This document shows positions 41,804 to 53,266 of a stretch of DNA of 64,000 nt, in pieces (the stretch's first letter is position 1; each line of letters begins with the position of its first letter). This stretch comes from Tridacna crocea (Eukaryota > Mollusca > Bivalvia > Cardiida > Cardiidae): NCBI GenBank assembly GCA_943736015.1, contig OX031060.1:21157231-21221230 (forward strand), read 5' to 3'. The notes below the pieces were generated by a model. That model worked only from the letters and a program-made list of their open reading frames with translations, did not search any database and was not told the DNA's origin. Both the position numbers and the translations under genes were made by a program.

Positions 41804-44800
41804 CTGCAACTAAATGATTTAAGTTTTGGTAAAAAAACAGTAGATATCAAATTCATTACTATCTCATTTACAAAGTACAGAATATGTCGCTAAGGTTGCG
41901 TGGGAAAACATTTGAGACGACACAAACGGCCCAGAGGTATGATTGGTCAGTTGGCAGAACATAGGGCCTGTTCAACTAATCAAATGAATTCTTTTTAACA
42001 TTGCTTTCATTATCATTTCAGTCATATTGCCATGACAGCTCACCGTTTAAGTGTCCTAGGCCTGTATTCACCAACCATTCTTAAGAACATTCTGTCTTAT
42101 CCTCAATAATTTTCTTACTTTGAAAGTAACATAGCCTCTGATTGGCAAAGCTGAATTGGTTAAACCATTTGGTTTAGCTAATAAGAAGCTGTGTTGCTTT
42201 CAAGCTTGGACAAACTTGGAGAATAAGACTGAGAATGTTCTTAATAATGGTTGGTGAAAACGGACTCTGGTTTCACTGCTACTAGGCTTGGGCTCAGAGG
42301 TGTCATGCCCAACGACACTCCCATAAAATATCCAGTGCCTTATTGAGGATACAACCTGGGGCTATTGCTCCACTGGGAAAGTTGATAAGAACCTGTGACT
42401 GAAAGAACATCACAAATTTCTAAAAGCTACAAATCATAACCCATATTTTATTCAATAGGAATTTTCCATTCCAAAACTAAGCAGGTTTAGAAGCAGTGTT
42501 TTATCTTTCTTTTGTTAAGTTTAGAAAATTAATGTAATTAACTCTTTACCACACAATCCCAAGTTTTAACGACCCTAAGAAAGAAAGCCTTTGAAAACAT
42601 TGTGGGAGAAGGAGAAAATGCTGGTAACCAGCATTTTCTCCTTTTCCCACAATGTTTTTTACCTTGCTGAAATCAAATTTCATTTTTTTAAGTAACATTT
42701 ATTTTGTTATCTGCAAGCGCTTTCAATTTTGACTAGTCTTAAATTTTGTCGTCTGGTAAAGGATTAAAACTACAAAAGTTTCAGATATTAAACAATATAT
42801 TAACCATAACTGATGAACTGAAAATGAGAAATTAAAACTTGGAATACCTCTGGCTCTGTCTGAACTGTACGGAGGTAAAGTGTTGTCTGAACCTATAACT
42901 GGACTAAAGGTTCCGTCATCTTCTCTTGGTAAACCTTCAAGCATATTTTTTTCATCTTGTTAAAACACAAATGGAGGCTTTGTTTGCCAGGAAATAAACA
43001 GTATTTTAACCCTTTACTTCTTGGATACTCATTTATATGCATTGCTTGTAGGAGCCTTTGGAAAATATTGTGGCAAAAGGCGAAATTGCTCGTCACGAGC
43101 AATTTCACCTTTTGTCACAATGTTTTCTATGCTATCAAAAGGTGTCATTTACACATAAGAAATAGCTTCATCTTTGCTGTCATTTAGGGTCAATTAGAGA
43201 TGCCATAGAAATGCTTTATGGAGTAAAGATTTAACAATGATAATTCAGTGAGCCTATACAAGCAACACATATCTTGTTTCCTATAAGAAGAAGGCCATGA
43301 TGGCCCTGAAGTCACTCACCTGAGTTTTTTGACCAAACAAGACCCATTTTCAATTTCTTTCGAGATATGACAAACCTCCTAACAAGCCATGTACACAAGT
43401 TTTTTCTAGAATTTCTGCAAAACATAGCCTATTTTCCCATTCTAGATATTATTAAAACAAACCTTTCATTAAGTATTGGACAGAATTCTATAGTGTACAC
43501 AAGGTTTTTCCAAAATTTGACAAGGCAACCTCGTTTTTTAACCAATGTAGCCTATTTTCAATTTTATCATTTTGATCATCAAGACAATCATTCTAATGTC
43601 ATATATACTGGACAGGAAATTATGACCCTAGAGCTACACAAGCTATTTTCAAGATCTGAACTGGTGACCTAGTTATTGACCCTATGTGACCCATTAACAA
43701 AATAATTCAATATATCATGACAAAATTAATATCCTGACCAACTTTAATGAGTATTTGACTGAAAATGCAGCTTCTTGAGGGTGAACAGGGTTTTGGTATG
43801 ATTTGACCCAGTGACCTACTTTTTTACCCTAATTTTTTACCCAAATGGACCCATCTTCAAAGTTGTCGAAGCAATCATCACAACAACCCCGAAAATGAAA
43901 ACAAGTAAAAATACATTCATAACTATACCTGATTTGTTTGGCTTAACCCTTTACTCCATAGATACTCATTTCTACACAATGTTTTATAAGCCTTTGGAAA
44001 ACATTGTAGCAAAAGGTGAAATTGCTCGTGACGAGCAATTTCACCTTTTGTCACAATGTTTTCTATGCTATCAAAAGGTGTCATTTACATATAAGAAACG
44101 GTTTCATCCTTGCTGTCATTTAGGGTCAATTAGAGATGCCATAGAAATGCCATACGGAGTAAAGGGTTAATTCACAAAATAAGGAAAGATCTTGTTCTGT
44201 CTTTCGCTTTCTAAGTACATGTAGACATCGTTCAAGTTGAAGTGGTAGAGATTTTTACGGCCATGTGAACATTGTCATATTAAAAGTTACGATTTCTGAC
44301 AAAAAGAATGATTTTCTGTATGACAGTATACTTGGTGAATGTTCTTTTTTCTTTTATACAATTTAATCTTATTTACCCTCGATGGCCATAAAATAGCGAT
44401 CAAATCACTGTTCTGAAACTGACGTCTGCATACTATTGTAACGCTGTCAATCATAGATGTCTTCATGAATGTTTTCTGTATAAAAAATAAATGTGAATGG
44501 TAAATAGGCCATTTGCTACTCCCAAGTAATAAAGCCATGTCCTGCATTTAACTTATTACCAAAACGACAAGATTTTAAGTTTGTCCAAATCGAAAGAATT
44601 TGCAGACTACAAAATAAAAGTGACTGAAAATGTGAAATTTGTCTTGTGAAGAGTAGAAAACATAGTGGGAAAAGGAGAAAATGCTGGTTACCAGCATTTT
44701 CTCCTTTTCCCACAATGTTTTATAAAGGCTTCTTTCCCTGTGTCGTCAAAAGTAGGGACAGTGAGGTAATCAGGGTTAAGGGACTAAATGCGTATACAAA

Positions 44801-47800
44801 AAAGTACCTACCTAGGTCAGCCTGCACAGCCGCTCAAGCAGGTATCGTAAAATACAGTATATATATTACAATCACAGGTTCAATATGATCTGCAAGTTCC
44901 AATCTTTTCTTGCTACATGTATTATTGAATTTTCTGTCGGTCAAAGTACCATTCTCCCACATGATTCAGTATTCAGTAGGTCACAAGACAAGTCGGTTTT
45001 GTAGTTCTACACTAATGTGATGATTTGCTTGATATGTATTATCCATCACGCAGATAGATGTAACCCCCTTTTCCTCCACTCAGGTGCATTTTTCGTCGTC
45101 GTCAGGAGCAAATACCGTATAATATTTTCGTAACTGGCACTTATAAAACATAACTTGTACTGTACAGACATATTGCATTACGTAAACTAACTTTTAATCA
45201 TTTAACCCGTATTCTGCTATATACATGTAAAGAACACGAAATGTTCAATTTGATAGTAAAAACCCAAATACCGTGTGATGTACATGTAGGTTACTTCGGT
45301 TGTTTTGGGATACAATATCTCCTTATCGGACAGTGTAGATCCAAGATCAGACTGATACGTACATGTATATCTGTCTAGGATGACAATGAGGGGAGGTAAA
45401 GTTTTCGTCAATGGGGCTTGGGTGTCAAATAGGAGGGAACGGTAGTAAGGAGGCGGTCGAGAAACCAAGGGAAATAACTCTTATAAATACGGATTTGCAC
45501 AAAGAACAGTTATTTCCCTTAGTGCCTAACACATTGGTTTCGATCCATTACCCATTGTTGGCCTAATTCTTGTGATTTTTTTTTTTTTAAAAGCAGTAAC
45601 TTTTTTGATTGGCTAAGTTGAACGGGAACGGTTTACTCCACCAGAAAATACAACACTTTTCTTAAACTTGAGTAAGACTACTTTGAATGCAAGTTAAAAT
45701 GGTTGGTAAATGTGGGCCGTGATCTATGAAATTGACTGTGCTGTAAACGTAACCTTTACCTAAAAACAAATACTTATGACTGGTTGAAAGTATTGACAAA
45801 TGACAAATATCAGGTGTTTAAAATTTAAGAATGTATCTAAGAAAGAGACGACAAAATATATGAAACTGAAAAAATAGAAATTTGTTTCCATCAGGGTAGA
45901 AAACATTGAGGGAAAAAGAGAAACCAGCATTTTCTCCTTTTCCTACAATGTTTCCAAAAGGCTTCAATCTCAGGGTCGTAAATTCCAGGGTTTCTTTGGT
46001 AAAGGGTTGAGGGTTAAATCAATTCTCAACAATAGGACATGAAGGTAACGCGAGTGAAAATACCAGATTAAACAGGTAAAATTGTCCCTTTTTACACGCT
46101 ATCCTCCATACTTCAGGCCCAGTTGATGTTACAAAAATGTTAAGGGTTTTTTCAGTATTGCAGAATCTTGATTAATTTTTACCTGTTGACAAAATTTCAA
46201 GCTTATCCAAATTGAAGTATTTGCAGACATTATTATATTGCCTGCAACACGCAGAAAGGGGCAATATTGGACATTTGTGTAAAGTGTAGTCTCCAATCAG
46301 CCAACATAACTTGCCGTTTTTACGCAAGATTCTGTTTTGAGCAAGTCTACTGTAGAACAAAATCTATAAAATTGTGGCAGAGTGCCGGTTGGGATTAGCC
46401 TGTGCGGAGTGCGCAGACTGACCAAAGACAACATTTTATGCTAATGTCCAAATGCTCATTTTCGCGTCTTGTAGGCCATATAATGCTACTATGTTTTCTA
46501 CTCTACAAAAGACAAGCTTGATTAACCCGTCGTCTAAAAATGCTTTCAGTTTGGACAAGTCTTCATTTTTGAGATTTGGTAAACAGATTAATGACTATCA
46601 CTGCAATGGGATCAATTCCTAATTCCTCTTTCACCACTGCACACTGTGTCCACGCTGTTTATCTTGGAAAGCAGCAAGTGGGTTGGAAAGAATATTGTGC
46701 AGAGTACTGGTAAAAAGAACTCCATGAAACCATAGATAGGTGAACTGATGCAGTAATATAACAGAAATAATATTTTACAGCATTAGTTCCCTGTACTAGT
46801 ACTCAGTGACAACCCCTGAATTAACTCTTTACCACACTAGAAAATTTTAGACTCGTCCAAATTGAAAGCATTTGCAGACGACAAATTAAATGTGAATCAA
46901 AAATAAAAATTTGATTTGGAAAGGGTAGAAAACACTGTGGGAAAAGGAGAAAATGCTGGTTACCAGTATTTTCTCCTTTTCCCATAGTGTTTTCAAAAGG
47001 CTTCTTTCTCAGGGGCGTCAAAAGTAGGGATTGTGTGGTAATGGGTTAAAGCCCTGTACCTCGCTGAACTGCCAGGTTTGGTAATTGTCTATCATACAAG
47101 GGAAATAAGCAGGTGATTTCTTCCACAAAAGGCATCAGGTTTAACACACAAAAAAGACTAACAAAAAAATAATACTGTTTCAATATTTTACTATTATGTT
47201 TTGGTACTTATAAAATCTATAATGTTTATAATCATAAATCATGGTGTTTACACTACAAACTGCTTACCACAATCTGATTGCAAACATTAGATTAAAATAT
47301 CGAAATGAATATACACATCTGATGTAACCCCGAAATTATCTCCCTTTTTAAGTAACAAGTAAGTATCCATGCATATATAGAAATAGGTTAAAAATATCCA
47401 ATTATACAATTACGATATACATATCTATAGCTTTCATATATTATGTATATTTCAGTGTGTCTTAGAAGAAACATGAGCACATATGAAAAAGATAACAAGC
47501 CACAAAATTTGACAGTAAAGACAAAAAAAGTTTAAAATAATGCTTTCATTTCAGTTCTGGGCTGACCATTTCTACCCTCAATCTTTTACGAACTAAAAAA
47601 AGTGCTTTAGACTTGTCAAACTTCCAAGCATCTGCAGCCAAAAAATTAAGGTTGGCTTAACAGGTATAACTTGTTTTCAACTGAGCAGAAAGCATTTAAA
47701 TACTTTTTCCTATAATTTTCAAAAACAATCTTTCTAATGGAGCTTTTTAAACCCGAGATTGTGTGGTAAGCCAATAAACAGCCAGAGAGATTTAAATTAA

Positions 47801-50800
47801 TCCTTTCCCAAACAAGCCCTAGTTTTACATGTCTGGAGTAAAAGTCTTTTGAAATCCCTAGTTTTACATGTCTGCAGTAAAAGTCTTTTGAAAACACTGT
47901 GGGAAAAGGAGAAATTGCTCTTAACGAGCAATTTCTCCTTTTCCCACAGTGTTTTCTACCCTTTGTGAGAACTTTCTGCCATTTTCTTCAAATAAAAAAT
48001 TGTCCTCTGCAAACTCTTTCAGTTTGGAAGGGTCCATAATTTGTCGCTTGGGAAAGGGTTAATATTTCCAACCTGAAGCAAAAATCAAAATATGGCAAAT
48101 TTCAATGTACCTTTTCCTGAAAAAATCTCGTATAAGAGTATTGGTAGATCCAAAATCAGAATGAATCTTCCATGCAGTCTGATCTTAGTCTAAACTGTCC
48201 TAAAAAATGTCTCAAGTTGTCCTTATGAGGGAAGACCTCATATACGTAATTGTTGCATCTAGACAAAGGGTAGGAATAGTGCTATGGGACAATAAATAAC
48301 CTGCCCTGGATGAGGATCAAACCCGCTACCCGAGGGTAAGTAAGCAAACATTATACCAGGATACTACAAAAGCTAGCTCTATATAGCAAGGCAGTACAAG
48401 TATAACTTATGTGACACCTGGCTGCAGTAAAATATACAACAAAGAAAAAGGAAAAAAAGTACATTCTTTTACAAGTTTTACACAAATATGGCCCAAATAC
48501 TATGTGATCTCTACTTCTTTTCTTTCAAAATTGGTTCCAGAGCCTGACCAAAGTTTCAATGATTTAAAACCCATGCCCTCTTCATCTTTACAACTGACAT
48601 ATTTCTGTATATATTCCGAGCTTCTCGAAAAAGCAAACAAATATGTAGACTTTCTCTGTAGCTCAAGCTGTTTTTCTTCAGAGATTAGCCATCTGAGACA
48701 GCAGCCAATCATATAGATAGTCTTTGTATTAAAAACTTGACCTGCCTTTAACACTTAACTCTTTACCAAATGAAAAAATTTTGGACTGGTCCAAATTGAA
48801 ATCATTTGCAGATAACAAAATAAATGTGACTGAAAGAAAAAATAAACTTGACATTGGAAGGGTAGAAAACTTTGTGGGAAAAGGAGAAAATGCTAGTTAT
48901 CAGCATTTTCTCCTTTTCCTACAATGTTTTCAAAAGGCTTCTTTCACAGGGCTGTTAGAAGTCGGGATTGTGTGGTTAATGGGTTAAGTATCTTTCACAA
49001 CTATAGTTGCCTATACAGCAGTGTAGATCAAGATCAGACTGCACGAAATATGCAGTCTGACCTTTTACAGGGACATTCTAGGCTAAAGCGAACTTGATAT
49101 TGAAATTATTTGGTCTTTATTTCCAGACTGAAAAATTCACTGCCAGGAACTCTATGGGTTAACTCATTACCAAGCGAAACTCTACTTTTGAGAAAGAAGC
49201 CTTCGTAAAATATTGTGGGAAAAAGGAGAAAATGCTGGTATCCAGCATTTTCTCCTTTTCCCACAATGTTTTCTACCCTCCACAAAACAAATTTCAAATT
49301 TTCAGTCACTTTTATTTTGTCTGCTGCAAATGCTTTCAATTTGGACAAGACTAAAGTATTGTCGTTTGGTAATGAGTTAAGATTGTTTGAGAATAGTGCA
49401 ACAAATATATTCTTTTTGCAGGTTGTGCTGTTTTGTTTTGGAAACATTGCAATAGGTGGCAACAGACAGGACATGATTTACAAAAATCAGTATTAGCATT
49501 TCTTGACATATTAGACAAATAGGGTTGTAAGTACTAAAACTATGAATAAGGTCTGCTATACTTTGAGCATGTTTGCCCACTAAATCTGTAACTTAGGGTA
49601 AATATATATGTACAACCTCACTGAATAAAAATAATAATAAACATGTGATAGCACCATCATAGTTGTTAAAAATGAAGAAGTTTTGGAATTACACAAATAA
49701 TACAACATCAGTAAAGGACAGCAATTGTGCACATGTACAAGGAAGAACCAAAATTACAATAAAAGACCCCTTTCTTACTTAGTACAAATTATCAATTTTA
49801 CAACTTCTGTTTACTCACAGGTTTTAACCCTTTACCAGACAGCAAAATGAAAGCACCTGCAGACGAGAATTTCAGCGTGGCTCAAATCGTGCAATCTTGC
49901 TTTGATAGGATAAAAAACATTTTGGGAAAAGGAGAAAATGTTGAATACAATGTTTTCAATAGGTCTCTTCTACAGCAGCATGAAAACCTTGAGATTGTTT
50001 AGAATACTTTGTATTTTAAATTTTGAAATCCAAATCACGCCCTCTATCTGGAGCCCTGTTGGCCAGTATCATTTAGGCGACTAAAAAGACCTTCTATTAA
50101 CATCAGACTCTAAAGAACATGCACTTGATCTAGTCTTTCAATTTATATCTAGCATATTGTCTAAAAATGCACAGACAATAATTTTATTCTAAAATGTTAA
50201 TATCTAAGTAGTATAGGTCATCTATAACCTCCGAAAGTCAAGTGCAAATGAGAGAGAGATAAGAAAATGGCACTTTGCATGACTAAAAATTGACACTATG
50301 AACCATGCTTTGGAAAAGAGAGGGGAGCTTAACTCTTTACCACACAATCACAACTTTTAACAACCCTGAGAAGGAAGCCTGTGGAAAAAATTGCGGGAAA
50401 AAGGAGAAAATGCTCAGCATTTTCTCCTTTTTCCCACAATATTTTCTACCCTATCACAGTCAAAAATCATCACATTGACAAGATTTAATTTACTGTCTGC
50501 AGATGCTCTGAATTTGGTCCAGTCCAAAAAGTTGTCGTTTGGCAAAGAGTTGATGCATCTGCAGATAGTATCCACCCAGGTCAGCCTGCGAGGCTGACCT
50601 AGACCAAAACTTTTGCTTTTGGTCAGTTTTCTGCAAGTGAGAGGACCAGTTTACCCCGTGATTTACTTGGTAGTCAACCCTTTACCACACGACAAAATTT
50701 TAGACTGGTTGGAATTGAAAGCATTTGCAGATTCAAAATAAACATAGCTCAAAAATTGAAATTTTGCTTCCAGCAGGGTAGAGAACATTTGTGGGAATAG

Positions 50801-51456
50801 GAGAAAATGCTGGTTACAAGCATTTTCTCCTTTTTTCTTCAATGTTTTCAAAAGGCTTCTATCTCATGGTTGTAAAATCAAGGGATTGTTTGGTAAAGAT
50901 TTAAACAAACTGCATTTTATGGGTCCATAATTATGTGATAATTATGTGATGACTTGCTTGGTTATCACATATCACAGAGATGCATTAGGCCCCCTTTTGT
51001 CAGGGCATGGCTCACATACATATTATGCTACTACTTTTGTCGCATTAACTCATTACCAAACAACAATATTTGGGGCTTGTCCAAATTGAAAGCATTTGCA
51101 GATGGCAAAAGTGACTGTTGTTTAGTGAAGAGTAGAAAACATTGTGGGAAAAGGAGAAAATGGTGGTTACCAGCATTTTCTCCTTTTCCCACAATGTTTT
51201 CTAACGGCTCCTTTCTCAAGGTTGCCAAAAGTAGGGATTGTGTGGTAATAGGTTAAACTATTTTAACACAAAACAACTGCAGACTTATATCGGATATATC
51301 TTGAAGCACACCCTGTTTGAAAATGAGGTTTTCTTTAAATTCTTTACCAAGTTCTACTTCAAACCATAGGCACTTGGTTTCTTTGTCTTTTACTTTTGTG
51401 CCTTACCTCTTCTATTTCGGCTGATCTTAAATACTAGAAGGTTTCGCAGAGGCCAT
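41679..51456 (-). CDS. provisional 4-exon gene spanning the unit 1/2 junction
   Basis: Unrecognised gene. Exons in transcript order: 51456-51435 (ATGGCC start, 22 nt), 49585-49535 (51 nt, LVGKHAQSIADLIHSF), 42955-42848 (108 nt) and 41803-41679 (125 nt, with stop). Every junction is phase 1 and the total is 306 nt, about 101 residues, with an acidic C-terminus. The last two exons are strong; the first two rest on weaker donors (GTATTT, GTACTT) and on phase agreement. Intron 2 would be 6.6 kb and cross the array junction at 43919. The start is in a context with ETS- and YY1-like sites. No membrane segment or signal peptide seen. Confidence 0.35.
42060..42270. mobile_element. foldback of the 24455 type (unit 1)
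   Basis: GGCCTGTATTCACCAACCAT ... ATGGTTGGTGAAAACG termini with a GGTTTAGCTAAT-type centre. Unit 2 copy 53523-53734. Confidence 0.8.
42538..42767. mobile_element. TTAA MITE, family A (unit 1)
   Basis: Both TTAA present, one core mismatch. It lies 80 bp downstream, in the minus sense, of the exon 42848-42955. Confidence 0.92.
42848..42955 (-). CDS. exon of unrecognised array gene (penultimate)
   Basis: Acceptor GTTTTAACAAG, donor CCAGAG|GTATTC. Encodes MLEGLPREDDGTFSPVIGSD then NTLPPYSSDRAR. It joins the last exon in frame (G + GT gives Gly). Composition is protein-like: acidic, with Pro, Ser and Tyr. Confidence 0.65.
43006..43234. mobile_element. TTAA MITE, family B (unit 1)
   Basis: Both TTAA present. 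Core tip GCTCGTCACGAGC. Confidence 0.92.
43275..43918 (+). repeat. ~150-165-bp period repeat (unit 1)
   Basis: Begins AGAAGAAGGCCATGATGGCC and continues with GTACACAAG / TTTTTCCAAAATTTGAC units, as at 24120. It ends exactly at the unit junction. Confidence 0.72.
43943..44170. mobile_element. TTAA MITE, family B (units 2 and 3 only)
   Basis: 224 bp including one TTAA, absent at the equivalent point of unit 1 (single TTAA at 31731). Confidence 0.96.
44548..44779. mobile_element. TTAA MITE, family A, reversed (unit 2)
   Basis: Counterpart of 32116-32347. Confidence 0.88.
45751..46016. mobile_element. decayed TTAA MITE, family A, reversed (unit 2)
   Basis: CCTTTACC left end; core reduced to GAGGGAAAAAGAGAAACCAGC. 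Right GGTAAAGGGTTGAGGGTTAA. Confidence 0.65.
46821..47049. mobile_element. TTAA MITE, family A, reversed (unit 2)
   Basis: Counterpart of 34737-34965. Confidence 0.88.
47050..47796. other. unit 2, two empty MITE sites, otherwise nothing
   Basis: Contains the empty equivalents (about 47578 and 47696) of two MITEs present in unit 1. No exon recognised. Confidence 0.6.
47797..48062. mobile_element. TTAA MITE, A/B chimeric core (unit 2)
   Basis: Left arm contains a direct duplication of about 39 bp (CCCTAGTTTTACATGTCTG twice) not present in unit 1. Confidence 0.85.
48755..48987. mobile_element. TTAA MITE, family A, reversed (unit 2)
   Basis: TTAACTCTTTACC ... AATGGGTTAA; centre altered (GCTAGTTATCAGC). 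Confidence 0.87.
49159..49380. mobile_element. TTAA MITE, family A (unit 2)
   Basis: Counterpart of 37472-37702 with a deletion of about 9 bp in the left arm. Confidence 0.9.
49824..50004. mobile_element. decayed TTAA MITE, family A (unit 2)
   Basis: Counterpart of 38146-38330. Confidence 0.7.
50329..50552. mobile_element. TTAA MITE, family A (unit 2)
   Basis: Counterpart of 38656-38880, with the shortened centre. A family-S foldback follows at 50578. Confidence 0.85.
50675..50904. mobile_element. TTAA MITE, family A, reversed (unit 2)
   Basis: More complete than its unit 1 counterpart: CTCCTTTTTTCTTCAATG is kept. Confidence 0.85.
51045..51256. mobile_element. TTAA MITE, family A, reversed (unit 2)
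   Basis: Counterpart of 39357-39568. Confidence 0.9.
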
Positions 51457-51593
51457 GTTTTAAAGCAACGGAAGTACTTGCGATTTACGCCGACTCCCGA
51501 ATCGTCATTAATATGCTGGCAAATACTGGTACCAGGATAATGTAAACAAGACGTTCTATTTTAAGAATAGAAAAATATTTCACTTCCGTTGCT

Positions 51594-51822
51594 TTAACCC
51601 ATTATCGCACAATCCCTACTTTAGACGCCCCTGAGAAAGAAGCCTTTTGAAAACACTGTGGGAAAAGGAGAAAATGCTGGTAACCAGCATTTTCTCCTTT
51701 TCCCACAGTGTTTTCTACCCGTCCCAGAACAAATTTCAATTTTTCAGTCACCTTTATTTTGTCGTCTGCAAATGCTTTCAATTTGGTCCAGTCAAAAATT
51801 TTCTCGTGTGGTAAAGAGTTAA
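51594..51822. mobile_element. TTAA MITE, family A (unit 2)
   Basis: Counterpart of 40131-40359, inside the right promoter-like arm. Confidence 0.92.
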
Positions 51823-51918
51823 AACATGGCCCCTGCAAAACCTTCTAGTATTTAAGATATGCAGGAATAGAAGAGGTAAAGTACAAAAGTAAAAGACAAG
51901 GAAACCGAGTGCCTGTGC

Positions 51919-52122
51919 TTCATACCACACTACATAATTTTACACATTTCCAAATTGAAAGCATTTGGGTATGAAATTGAAGTTTTATCTGGAATGTATT
52001 GAAAACACTGTTGGAAAAGGAGACAATGCTGGTTACCAGCATTCGCTCCTTTTCCTTCCATGTTTTCTAAAGGCTTCTTTTTCAGGGTCACTAAAAGTAG
52101 GGATTATGTGGTAATGGGTTTA
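51919..52122. mobile_element. TTAA MITE, family A, reversed (unit 2)
   Basis: Counterpart of 40456-40659; right TTAA mutated. Confidence 0.8.
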
Positions 52123-52364
52123 CTGATATTTTTTACTGTATGCAATACATGTGTTTGAACGGCATTTCCATGTTACTTACTAAAATAAGCCCTAAAGTTT
52201 TGGCAAACAAAGGGACACAAAGACTCTTATGAAAACATGATGAAAAACAGACCAATTAAATCCTGTTGCAAGCAATAGTTTTCGTTTGTCAAGATGGTTT
52301 CCTACATAACCTACTCTAGATGCATGAAAATGCATCTTCACAGATAACATGAGTTCAATACTTA

Positions 52365-52592
52365 TTAACCCATTACCACACAATCCCCACTTTTGACGCC
52401 CCTGAGAAAGAAGCCTTAGAAAACATTGTGGGAAAAGGAGAAAATGCTGGTAACCAGCATTTTCTCTTTTTCCCACAATGTTTTCTAACCTTCAAAAAAC
52501 AAATTTCAAATTTTCAGTCACTTTTATTTTCCAGTCTGCAAATGCTTTCAATTTGGACAAGTCTATAATATTGTCGTTTGGTAATGAGTTAA
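52365..52592. mobile_element. TTAA MITE, family A (unit 2)
   Basis: Counterpart of 40902-41129. Confidence 0.92.
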
Positions 52593-52734
52593 TCACAGGG
52601 TCAGTTAGTACAGAACTGAAATATTTTCTCACATCAGTCATAAACCCATCATTACAACCCAGCCCATATCCCAACAAACAACTTTCCTTCCAGCCTGGAA
52701 CAGTGTCACATTACTCCCGTCTCCCTCATGACTG

Positions 52735-52823
52735 TAGTGTCAGCGGCGGTGAGGTGGAGTGCCGTCCTCGTAATCATAAAGTCCAGAGTTCGATACCCAG
52801 CAGTGGGTGTCAACTTAGGGATT
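52735..52823 (+). repeat. tRNA-derived SINE-like sequence (unit 2)
   Basis: Counterpart of 41272-41360 with one G-to-T change in the A-box region. Confidence 0.6.
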
Positions 52824-53141
52824 TTTCATTTCATTGGCCCACACATTTGGCACGAGTACTGGTGCAGTTCCCAAGAAGCAGAATCAAGAGAGATTAGTAT
52901 AAGTTGTCAGAACTTGTTTCTCAATCACTGTAAAAAAAATGAACGCAAAACCTCACGATTCTTGATCTCTCTCCACTTATTTTTCTATCAGCTAAGTTCT
53001 TTTGAAAGAGTTGAACAAATTGTTGGACATGGAGAAAATGCTGGCAATTCCTTTTGCCACTATGTTTACAAATGCCTTCTTCTTCCGAGTCATGAAAACA
53101 CTGGATCTTTTCTTAACAGGTTGTAAATATTTGCACTAAGG

Positions 53142-53266
53142 TCAATGTTTTGCATCATCCTCTGTAAGCTTCTCCTCGTTTTCGTCTGTCATAACAGTTA
53201 CAAGTGATCCGACAGCTTTACCAACTTGCCCTGCCATATTGAACAATTCTCCAACATTACTAGGAC
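53142..53266 (-). CDS. last exon, array gene copy 2
   Basis: Same as 41679-41803 apart from one synonymous difference. Confidence 0.68.

Larger units (their letters stand above)
31707..43918 (+). repeat. tandem array unit 1 (diverged)
   Basis: Homology to unit 2 begins at ATAACTATACC (31707 = 43919). It is 12,212 bp because of extra MITE copies and a segment of about 430 bp (about 32925-33360) missing from units 2 and 3. Small differences are frequent in the left part and rare near the right end. Confidence 0.9.

Noticed and set aside
44377..44475. 99-nt minus-strand open segment with good acceptor and donor
   Set aside because: Phase 0 at both ends does not connect to the exons at 42955, and the unit 1 counterpart has a 4-bp indel. 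Probably chance.
48500..48710. Possible minus-strand exon with KYVSCKDEEGMGFKSLKL
   Set aside because: Compared with unit 1 (36856-37020), nearly all differences change amino acids and unit 1 has a 4-bp frameshift, so there is no sign of coding constraint.
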